Shown here piece by piece: positions 6,614-11,100 of a DNA stretch of 11,100 bases. This stretch comes from an uncultured bacterium (GTDB lineage Bacteria; Patescibacteriota; Saccharimonadia; Saccharimonadales; Saccharimonadaceae), in assembly GCA_937930585.1 (NCBI GenBank), contig CALHCA010000078.1:1-11100 (forward strand), written 5' to 3'. The notes below the pieces were generated by a model. That model was given only the letters and a program-made list of their open reading frames with translations, was not told the DNA's origin and did no database searches. The position numbers and the translations under genes are program-made. Each line of letters starts with the position of its first letter. The stretch's first letter is position 1.

Positions 6614-6641
6614 CGAGTAAATTGCTGAAAATAGCAACTCG
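6614..6641 (+). promoter_or_regulatory. 5'-terminal stem-loop in the infC leader
   Basis: CGAG and TTGCT pair with AGCAA and CTCG around the loop GAAAAT, with a four-base bulge (TAAA) on the 5' side. It occupies the predicted 5' end of the mRNA and stops 2 bases before the Shine-Dalgarno AAGGAAGG. It could stabilise the mRNA or take part in operon autoregulation; I see no clear L20-leader consensus. Confidence 0.5.
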
Positions 6642-6656
6642 AAAGGAAGGAAAATT

Positions 6657-7163
6657 ATTAGCAAAAAAATTCGAATAAACGAAGAAATTCGCGCTCGCGA
6701 AGTTCGCGTTATCGGTCAAAGTGGCGAGCAGCTTGGAATTATGAGTTCGAAAGAGGCTTTTAGCCTTGCTCAAGAAGCAGGACTAGACCTTGTAGAAATA
6801 TCACCAAACGCTGAACCACCTGTTGTTAAAATTATTGATTGGGGTAAGTTCCAATATCAAAAAATGAAAGAACAGCAGAAGAATAAGCGTAAAGCTAAAC
6901 AAGTTGAACTTAAACAAATGCGCTTTGGGCTAAAAATTGGTTCTGGAGACCTAGATATAAAACTTCGAAAAGTTAAAAAATTCTTGTCTGCAGGAAATAA
7001 AGTTAAAATTCAAATTGTCTTTAAAGGTCGAGAAATGGCTCATAAAGAAATTGGATTTGAAATGGCTAATAAAATTATTTCCCTTCTCGAAGAAGAAGCT
7101 ATAGTCGAGCAAAAACCTCAGATGGCTGGCCGCAATCTGAGTTTGGTAGTAAGGAGTAAATAA
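6657..7163 (+). CDS. infC: translation initiation factor IF-3 (ATT start)
   Basis: IF-3 binds the 30S subunit, blocks premature 50S joining and checks start-codon pairing. The 168 residues include the N-domain IRINEEIRAREVRVIG...GEQLGIMSS, the linker PNAEPPVVKIIDWGKFQYQ, and the C-domain with IQIVFKGREMAHKE and the C-terminal KPQMAGRNLSLVV. There is no ATG, GTG or TTG between the upstream in-frame stop (6618) and the ATG at 6741, yet the conserved N-domain extends well upstream of 6741. The start must therefore be ATT at 6657 (or the adjacent ATT at 6654), preceded by AAGGAAGG. AUU starts in infC are known to let IF-3 repress its own synthesis. The stop overlaps the rpmI start by one base. 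Confidence 0.95.
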   Translation: MSKKIRINEEIRAREVRVIGQSGEQLGIMSSKEAFSLAQEAGLDLVEISPNAEPPVVKIIDWGKFQYQKMKEQQKNKRKAKQVELKQMRFGLKIGSGDLDIKLRKVKKFLSAGNKVKIQIVFKGREMAHKEIGFEMANKIISLLEEEAIVEQKPQMAGRNLSLVVRSK

Positions 7164-7360
7164 TGCCTAAATTAAAAACACATAAAGGCACAGCAAAGCG
7201 AATGAAGCTTACTGGAAGCGGCAAAGTAGTACGCCGTCGAGCCTTTAAGAACCACATGCTTTCCAAGAAAAGCAAAAGTCGAAAACGACGAATTAACACC
7301 ACTGCAACCGTAGAAGGAGCAATGGCTAAAAATATTAAACGAGCATTGGGAGTAAAATAA
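7163..7360 (+). CDS. rpmI: 50S ribosomal protein L35
   Basis: The 65 residues are the normal L35 length. It begins [20 protein letters not shown] and has the basic core [20 protein letters not shown] typical of this 23S rRNA-binding protein. The ATG overlaps the infC stop (TAATG), with AAGGAG six bases upstream, so it is translationally coupled. It is the middle gene of the conserved infC-rpmI-rplT operon. Codon use leans on CGA and CGC for arginine. Confidence 0.98.
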   Translation: MPKLKTHKGTAKRMKLTGSGKVVRRRAFKNHMLSKKSKSRKRRINTTATVEGAMAKNIKRALGVK

Positions 7361-7361
7361 T

Positions 7362-7703
7362 ATGCGAGTAAAACGAGGTGTAACAGCACGAGCAAAGCAT
7401 AAGAAAATCCTAAAAGCAGCTAAAGGTATGCAACATGCGCGAACACGCTCATATCGATTAGCTAAACAAGGCGTAATCCGCTCATTGCAATACGCATATC
7501 GTGACCGCCGAAATCGCAAACGAGATCTTCGAACCCTATGGATTACTCGAATCAATATCGCAGCGCGTGAAAACGGAATCACTTACGGAAAACTTATTGC
7601 TGGCTTGAAAGCTAAAAATATTGAGCTTGACCGAAAAGTTCTTGCAGAATTAGCAGTTAGCGAGCCAAAAGCTTTTGCAAAGATTGTTGAATCAGTAAAA
7701 TAA
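7362..7703 (+). CDS. rplT: 50S ribosomal protein L20
   Basis: The 113-residue length is normal. It begins [20 protein letters not shown], followed by [35 protein letters not shown] and [14 protein letters not shown], all L20 landmarks. L20 is needed early in 50S assembly and in many bacteria represses this operon by binding its mRNA. It starts one base after the rpmI stop, with GGGAG upstream as Shine-Dalgarno. It is the last gene of the operon and is followed by an 18-pair terminator. Confidence 0.98.
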   Translation: MRVKRGVTARAKHKKILKAAKGMQHARTRSYRLAKQGVIRSLQYAYRDRRNRKRDLRTLWITRINIAARENGITYGKLIAGLKAKNIELDRKVLAELAVSEPKAFAKIVESVK

Positions 7704-7715
7704 TTCTTCAATAAA

Positions 7716-7758
7716 AAACTAAAAATCACACTTTAGAAAGAAGTGTGATTTTTAGTTT
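7716..7758. terminator. bidirectional terminator between rplT and rnpB
   Basis: An 18-base perfect stem (7716-7733 with 7741-7758) around a 7-base loop. A-rich left and T-rich right flanks serve rplT on the + strand; the mirror T-run (TTTTTTATTG) serves rnpB on the minus strand. Confidence 0.9.
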
Positions 7759-7767
7759 AAAATTAAA

Positions 7768-8087
7768 AGCTTGTCTGTAAGCCGGGTTCTGTCATGGATA
7801 GTCATCTATCTAGTTTAAGAATTACTCCTTAAATCAAGCGGTTATCGAATTATGGCGAGCAACCATTTTTATAATTCTCCTTGCAGCAGACAGGGTTTAC
7901 CTCTTGCTTCGCGTCACCGTGAGCAACTGTGAGCTCTTACCTCACTCCTTTCACCCTTACCTTTTCAGGCGGTATCGTTTCTGTGGCACTTTCCCTAAGG
8001 TTTCCCTCGGTTGTCGTTAACAACTGCCTTGCTCTATGCTGCCCGGACTTTCCTCTAATTTTAAATTAGCGACCATCTAACAAGCTA
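7768..8087 (-). ncRNA. rnpB: RNase P RNA, class A
   Basis: The ribozyme subunit that trims tRNA and tmRNA 5' ends. Diagnostic elements on the minus strand are GAGGAAAGTCCGGGC (8055-8041), the internal GTGCCACAGAAACGATACCG block followed by CCTGAAAAGG, the L15 GGTAAACCC site that binds tRNA CCA, and CAGAACCCGGCTTA near the 3' end. P1 is formed by AGCTTGT (8086-8080) and ACAAGCT (7774-7768). About 320 bases is a little short of E. coli but ordinary. The 5' end is set from the -10 box, with transcription starting within a base or two of 8087. The 3' end may extend a few bases toward the terminator. Confidence 0.96.
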
Positions 8088-8093
8088 TCTTCT

Positions 8094-8102
8094 ATTATAT
8101 CA
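8094..8102 (-). promoter_or_regulatory. rnpB extended -10 promoter
   Basis: TGATATAAT, identical to the ssrA box, 7 bases before the rnpB 5' end. The -35 is weak. Confidence 0.65.
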
Positions 8103-8117
8103 AATTTTCACAAATAT

Positions 8118-8260
8118 AAAAAGCCCCACCAACTTTGATATTTTCCCCGCATAAAATTATACGGTGGATACCTCCTCAACCTACTACCACGATAGTAGAT
8201 CATCATTTGGAGTTCCTCTATCAATGATTATTCAGGAAAAATCATTCGCCAGCAGGGCTT
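8118..8260 (-). ncRNA. unassigned structured small RNA upstream of rnpB
   Basis: About 143 bases with its own extended -10 (8267-8275), start near 8260, and end at GGGGCTTTTT (8127-8118). The 5' end AAGCCCUGCUGGC (8260-8248) pairs along 13 consecutive positions, five of them G-U, with the 3' segment GUUGGUGGGGCUU (8133-8121), closing the whole molecule. Inside are hairpins AATGATT/AATCATT (8246-8223), CTACTA/TAGTAG (8198-8181, loop TCGTGG) and CCGTATA/TATGCGG (8164-8147). CTCC (8215-8212) can pair with GGAG (8175-8172) around the middle hairpin. The G-U pairs and T-run make sense only on the minus strand. A closed rod with internal loops is reminiscent of 6S RNA, but I see no sequence match, and it lacks the SRP domain IV signature. 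It sits 49 bases after the M50 protease stop and just before rnpB. Confidence 0.65.
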
Positions 8261-8266
8261 ACTTTA

Positions 8267-8275
8267 ATTATACCA
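8267..8275 (-). promoter_or_regulatory. promoter of the unassigned small RNA
   Basis: TGGTATAAT, an extended -10, placed 6-7 bases before the predicted RNA 5' end. There is no good -35. Confidence 0.6.
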
Positions 8276-8307
8276 ATTTTTAAAATAAAAATCCAGTGTT
8301 TTAAATT

Positions 8308-8940
8308 CTACAAACCAAAAATTCGTAAAAAAGCTGAAAATCCTTCAAGAATAAAACTCATTGAGAAATTGATGTAATTAGAAATTACAGTAGAAAATAA
8401 AAACATCAAAGCTAAAATAAAAATTGAACCATAAGATTCTAACCTATCAAAAAAATCTTGAATAAACTCCGGCGCAAATGGCTGAAGAATTTTCGAACCA
8501 TCGAGCGGTGGAATTGGAATTAAGTTAAAAATCGCCAAACTCAAATTGATTAGTGTAAATCTACCCAAAATAGCTGCTATATCACCATGCGATAAGTTTA
8601 AAGCGTGCATAATCATAAAGGATATAAATGCCATTACAAAATTAGATAAAGGCCCAGCAAGAGCAACAAGTGCCATACCCCATTTACCCCATTTAAGCTC
8701 TCTAGAATCAACCGGAACAGGTTTTGCACCGCCAATCACAGGAAGATTCGAAAATACGCATAATATCGGTAAAATAATACTAATATAAGGGTCTAAATGA
8801 GAAATTGGATTTAAAGTTAATCTTCCCTCCCTTTTTGCTGTTTCATCGCCCAATAAATACGCAATAAATCCGTGAGAAAATTCATGAACAATCATTGCCA
8901 CCAATATTGAAATTATAGATATAAATATTATAAAAACCAT
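8308..8940 (-). CDS. M50 (site-2-protease-like) membrane zinc protease
   Basis: A 210-residue membrane protease with zinc ligands HEFSH (residues 19-23, the HExxH motif) in the first helix and D147 in NLIPIPPLDG (139-148). GGAKPVPV and GPLSNF (about residues 70-101) are typical of the short Rip/YwhC-like group of M50 peptidases, which lack a PDZ domain. These enzymes cut within the membrane, often releasing regulators; the substrate here is unknown. I prefer the ATG at 8940 over the GTG at 8958. The GTG overlaps the region just upstream of the -10 box TATAAT (8952-8947), so a transcript from this promoter would begin almost exactly at 8940. It is probably leaderless, and monocistronic apart from possible read-through toward the small RNA. 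It is divergent from rpmB. Confidence 0.93.
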   Translation of the reverse strand: MVFIIFISIISILVAMIVHEFSHGFIAYLLGDETAKREGRLTLNPISHLDPYISIILPILCVFSNLPVIGGAKPVPVDSRELKWGKWGMALVALAGPLSNFVMAFISFMIMHALNLSHGDIAAILGRFTLINLSLAIFNLIPIPPLDGSKILQPFAPEFIQDFFDRLESYGSIFILALMFLFSTVISNYINFSMSFILEGFSAFLRIFGL

Positions 8941-8946
8941 ATATCT

Positions 8947-8952
8947 ATTATA
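8947..8952 (-). promoter_or_regulatory. M50 protease -10 box
   Basis: TATAAT six bases before the ATG at 8940. The corresponding -35 region falls inside the rpmB promoter spacer. Confidence 0.6.
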
Positions 8953-8958
8953 CACCAC

Positions 8959-8987
8959 TTGACCTTTTTTAAAAAATACGTTATAAT
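8959..8987 (+). promoter_or_regulatory. rpmB promoter
   Basis: -35 TTGACC (8959-8964), 17-base spacer, -10 TATAAT (8982-8987). This is the closest match to the sigma-70 consensus in the window. Transcription should start near 8994, leaving about 30 bases of leader. Confidence 0.8.
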
Positions 8988-9024
8988 GGAACAGATTGTA
9001 AATATTAAAGTAAAGAGAGTTAAA

Positions 9025-9213
9025 ATGGCAGTATGTGATTTAACAGGAAAAGGAAAGCAACACGGAAACAACGTTAGCTTTTCATTGCGACGCACAAAAC
9101 GAACTTTTAAGCCGAACATCCAAAAGAAAACTATTATTATTGATGGTAAAAAAGTTCGACTAAATTTGAGCACCGCAGCTATCCGAACTTTGAAGAAAAA
9201 AGGTATTCTATAA
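9025..9213 (+). CDS. rpmB: 50S ribosomal protein L28
   Basis: A 62-residue protein beginning MAVCDLTGKGKQHGNNVSFS and continuing LRRTKRTFKPNIQKK, ending STAAIRTLKKKGIL. These are the L28 hallmarks (TGK...GNNVSHS, TKR.F.PNLQ, VSTKAIRTLKKKG-like), at the short length seen in Gram-positive bacteria. The ATG at 9025 is chosen because GAGAG sits 5 bases upstream and homology starts here; the longer open frame upstream would include the promoter. It is a single-gene unit ending in a strong terminator and divergent from the M50 protease. Confidence 0.96.
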   Translation: MAVCDLTGKGKQHGNNVSFSLRRTKRTFKPNIQKKTIIIDGKKVRLNLSTAAIRTLKKKGIL

Positions 9214-9230
9214 TATTTTTATCTCAAAAG

Positions 9231-9258
9231 AAAATTCCCACAATTTTGTGGGTTTTTT
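9231..9258 (+). terminator. rpmB intrinsic terminator
   Basis: AAAATTCCCACA pairs with TGTGGGTTTTTT around the loop ATTT (CCCACA 9237-9242, TGTGGG 9247-9252), followed by a T-run. Confidence 0.88.
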
Positions 9259-9265
9259 CTTATAT

Positions 9266-9299
9266 AAAAAAGAGCCTATCTTCGAAAGATTAGCTCTTT
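9266..9299 (-). terminator. terminator of the MBL-protein operon
   Basis: On the minus strand AAAGAGC pairs with GCTCTTT, with an inner ATCTT/AAGAT stem separated by two mismatches, followed by TTTTTT. It is convergent with the rpmB terminator. Confidence 0.75.
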
Positions 9300-9307
9300 A
9301 AAAAATA

Positions 9308-9946
9308 TTATTTTGTCCGTTCAATTTTAACTATTGTCATTTTCTCAGGTAAACTTGTAGCCGACTTCACTTTATACTTTGTAGTTTTTTCAACATCAAC
9401 ACCTAGTTCTTTTTCGAAAAGTGAAAAATCAGACTGAGGAACTTCGTAGTTAACTCCATCATCAGCATAATGAACAGGAATAATTATTTTTGCATCAGAC
9501 CTTCTAGCAATATTTGCCGCAGCAGTTGCATCTAGAGTATATCCACCACCGCCAATTGGTAAAACTAAAATATCCAAAACACCAAGGTTCTCAAGCTGGT
9601 CGTCAGATAGATTTGGGTCAATATTTCCCAAAATACCGATTCTAACGCCATAAACTTCAACACTGTAAATTACAGATTTTTTGCCATCCTTATCTTCATC
9701 AATATGCCGTTTTTCTTGATAGCCATTTATAGTAAAATCTGATACTTCATAACTTCCAGGATAGGATATTGAAAGCTTAAAATCTTCATTGCCAGTTTTA
9801 AACCTCTCCTCAGTGGCAAGCTCAACCCCATCTTTAATAACTAAATCTTTGTCACCAAAAATAGAATGTTTAGGATCAGTTATTAATGAAATCTTTTTTG
9901 TAGAAATTACGATACTGTTTGCACCCTTATATTCAATATCAAACAT
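9308..9946 (-). CDS. degenerate metallo-beta-lactamase-fold protein (UlaG/COG2220-like)
   Basis: A 212-residue protein with the MBL-fold layout of the UlaG-like group common in CPR genomes: N-terminal strands (IVISTKKISLITDP), PGSYEVSD (63-70), RIGILGNID (102-110), DILVLPIGGGG (125-135) and IIPVHYADD (155-163). The metal-binding HxHxDH motif is missing; PGSYEVSD occupies the region where it would be expected. Only the late histidine (H159) remains of the usual ligands. It is therefore unlikely to be an ordinary zinc hydrolase and may bind a ligand or act structurally. The ATG follows the regulator gene stop by 12 bases, with GGGAG as Shine-Dalgarno, so the two are one operon. The function is unknown. 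Confidence 0.8.
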   Translation of the reverse strand: MFDIEYKGANSIVISTKKISLITDPKHSIFGDKDLVIKDGVELATEERFKTGNEDFKLSISYPGSYEVSDFTINGYQEKRHIDEDKDGKKSVIYSVEVYGVRIGILGNIDPNLSDDQLENLGVLDILVLPIGGGGYTLDATAAANIARRSDAKIIIPVHYADDGVNYEVPQSDFSLFEKELGVDVEKTTKYKVKSATSLPEKMTIVKIERTK

Positions 9947-9958
9947 TATTTACTCCCA

Positions 9959-10573
9959 TTATAATTTTTCAAGTATATTCTCTTTATCAAAGACTATTTT
10001 GTAATTATTTTCAAATAACCCTTTTATAAAGGTATCTTGCGTGGTATATCGATAGTAAAAATCTTCCATAGATAAAATCATATAGTTTAACTCACGGCCT
10101 TCTTTTTTCTCAATATCTGAAGCCCAATTCGAAAGTTTTTTATTATTATTATTTCCAACTATCAACATATCGACATCTGAATATACGTCATCAACAAGAA
10201 CCCCAAATAATACAAGAATATCTATTTCTTTTTGAACATTCTCAATTTCAGACTGCCATCTATCTATAGAAGATATTTTTTTATCAACAGAAACACTCTC
10301 ATTCATTTTAACTCCAGCAAACATCGCTCTTAACGGAAGGTAATATTTAAACCTCTGGTTCGCTTGATAGAAAATCTTCCTATCTTCTGTTGAGTTTTTT
10401 ACAACACCAACACTTTCAAGATTGGTTAGTTCTCTTCGAACAGAGTTAACTTGCTCATCAATAATTCGCGATATTTCACGAACGTAAAACTTCTCTTCTG
10501 GACTATTGAAAAATAGGTTTAAAAGTTTAACCCTCGTTTTTGAACCAAATAGTGCATTTATACTCTGTTCCAT
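9959..10573 (-). CDS. winged-helix regulator fused to nucleotidyltransferase-like domain
   Basis: A 204-residue protein. Residues 1-85 form an ArsR/MarR-type winged helix (FYVREISRIIDEQVNSVRRE as recognition region, then NLESVGVVKNSTEDRKIFYQ as wing). Residues 105-204 resemble a Pol-beta-like nucleotidyltransferase (MNT) domain: ILVLFGVLVDDVYSDVDMLIVG, where D133 and D135 match the DxD pair but the usual GS is GV (124-125). Loss of the GS motif suggests impaired catalysis, so it may sense rather than transfer nucleotides. Such fusions recur in archaea and CPR bacteria as stand-alone regulators. The -10 box sits 6 bases before the ATG and no Shine-Dalgarno is present, implying a leaderless mRNA. 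It heads the operon with the MBL protein, its most likely partner. Confidence 0.82.
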   Translation of the reverse strand: MEQSINALFGSKTRVKLLNLFFNSPEEKFYVREISRIIDEQVNSVRRELTNLESVGVVKNSTEDRKIFYQANQRFKYYLPLRAMFAGVKMNESVSVDKKISSIDRWQSEIENVQKEIDILVLFGVLVDDVYSDVDMLIVGNNNNKKLSNWASDIEKKEGRELNYMILSMEDFYYRYTTQDTFIKGLFENNYKIVFDKENILEKL

Positions 10574-10579
10574 AAATCT

Positions 10580-10588
10580 ATTTTACCA
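10580..10588 (-). promoter_or_regulatory. promoter of the regulator/MBL operon
   Basis: TGGTAAAAT, an extended -10, ending 6 bases before the ATG at 10573. TTGATT lies upstream, but with only a 14-base spacer. Confidence 0.6.
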
Positions 10589-10614
10589 TATTTTTCAAAA
10601 ATCAACCAGACCTT

Positions 10615-11100
10615 TTACAACTTTTTTATACATTTTTTAATTTTCGAAATAATAAATTGTTCAGTATCTTTTAAATCAAGCCACACTATAGCTTTATTTC
10701 TCTTCATAAAAGTTATTTGTCTTTTAGCTAGTCTCCAATCCTGCACAGACATCTTATCAATAAGTTCCTTCTTATCTAATTCCCCATTCAAAAACTTTCG
10801 AATTAACGGATAAGCATTTGCTGTCATTGCTTCGGAATTTGAGCCATACTTCTGTTCAACTTTTTTGTATTCTTCAATTATTCCAGAGTTAAAAAAATGT
10901 TCATTCCTTTTAAAGATTTTTTCTCGGAGCTCTTCACGATTAGTTGTTATTCCTACAACAATATTATTATACTTATTGTGTTTTTTACAACTTTTACCCT
11001 TTTCGCTTATGCTTTTTTCTATTGATCGAATTAAATATCGCTTATTCTTATTATTTTCTGGCATTTTAATTTTATTTTCAAAAATATACTTTTGTAAATC
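10615..11100 (-). CDS. miaA: tRNA dimethylallyltransferase, C-terminal part
   Basis: MiaA adds a dimethylallyl group to A37 of tRNAs reading U-starting codons. The frame stays open to the window edge, so the N-terminal P-loop half is missing. Visible motifs are PENNKNKRYLIRSIE (the conserved N-x-R-R-x-x-R-A-x-E region), NREELREKIFKRNEHFFNSG (RxxLxxRI...M...G), and the C-terminal DWRLAKRQITFMKRNKAIVWLD, matching the family's AKRQ.TWFR....WLD signature. The ATG at 11064 is an internal methionine, not the start, because the preceding codons (LQKYIFENKIK) continue the family pattern without a stop. The stop TAA at 10617-10615 lies 41 bases before the regulator gene, with no obvious terminator between. 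Confidence 0.92.
   Translation of the reverse strand, partial: DLQKYIFENKIKMPENNKNKRYLIRSIEKSISEKGKSCKKHNKYNNIVVGITTNREELREKIFKRNEHFFNSGIIEEYKKVEQKYGSNSEAMTANAYPLIRKFLNGELDKKELIDKMSVQDWRLAKRQITFMKRNKAIVWLDLKDTEQFIISKIKKCIKKL

Noticed and set aside
8118..8260. Signal recognition particle RNA
   Set aside because: No GGAA/GNRA-capped short stem flanked by the CAGG and AGCAG asymmetric loop of domain IV on either strand; the AGCAGGG on the + strand lacks the partner stem.
8941..8958. GTG start at 8958 for the M50 protease
   Set aside because: It would place the -10 box inside the coding region; the ATG at 8940 starts directly at the first membrane helix and matches the predicted transcript start.
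89..11064. UGA recoding, because no gene here stops at TGA
   Set aside because: All genes read through cleanly with the standard code and have no in-frame TGA; about a dozen TAA/TAG stops in AT-rich DNA is not evidence of recoding.
1..11100. CRISPR array, insertion sequence, prophage or tRNA gene
   Set aside because: No regularly spaced direct repeats, transposase or integrase motifs, terminal repeats with target duplications, or tRNA cloverleaf were seen on either strand; the only tRNA-like element is the tmRNA.

Overview
The window is AT-rich (roughly one third G+C by eye), compact bacterial DNA. It looks like a Patescibacteria/CPR genome, most likely Candidatus Saccharibacteria (TM7). The grounds are a large CPR-style type IV secretion ATPase with small hypothetical partners, comM beside infC-rpmI-rplT, short ribosomal proteins, a degenerate metallo-beta-lactamase protein, and marked over-use of TTCGAA. 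This is inference from style and gene content, not a phylogeny. The standard genetic code fits; every stop seen is TAA or TAG.

Layout. Bases 1-80 hold the 3' end of a + strand membrane protein, which meets a minus-strand operon (3887 to 89) at a shared terminator. That operon encodes a small four-helix membrane protein, a 136-residue hypothetical protein and a 971-residue VirD4/TraG-like ATPase. Upstream of it (3888-4424) there is no convincing gene. A good minus-strand promoter there drives about 360 bases of potentially structured, possibly pseudoknotted leader RNA. At 4385-4601 a strong + strand promoter precedes a 58-codon basic mini-ORF whose intrinsic terminator lies inside the ORF. Next, on the minus strand, is tmRNA (ssrA, 4625-5000). 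Its promoter interleaves with that of comM (5064-6569, +).

The translation block infC-rpmI-rplT follows (+), with infC starting at an ATT codon. A bidirectional terminator separates it from RNase P RNA (rnpB, minus, about 7768-8087). Behind rnpB lies a second minus-strand structured RNA (about 8118-8260) with its own promoter and terminator that I cannot assign. Next are a site-2-protease-like M50 membrane protease (minus) and divergent rpmB (L28, +). The end of the window carries a minus-strand pair (winged-helix/nucleotidyltransferase-like regulator and catalytically degenerate MBL protein) and the C-terminal part of miaA, which runs off the right edge.

Themes. Translation and ribosome rescue dominate: IF-3, L35, L20, L28, tmRNA, RNase P and MiaA. 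DNA transfer and competence are represented by ComM and the secretion ATPase. Most promoters carry an extended -10 close to TGRTARAAT. Several first genes have this box only 6-9 bases before the ATG and no Shine-Dalgarno, implying leaderless mRNAs; downstream operon genes and the ribosomal genes do carry Shine-Dalgarno sites. The best leads for something undescribed are the two unassigned structured RNAs and the mini-ORF that appears to be made from a nonstop mRNA next to tmRNA.
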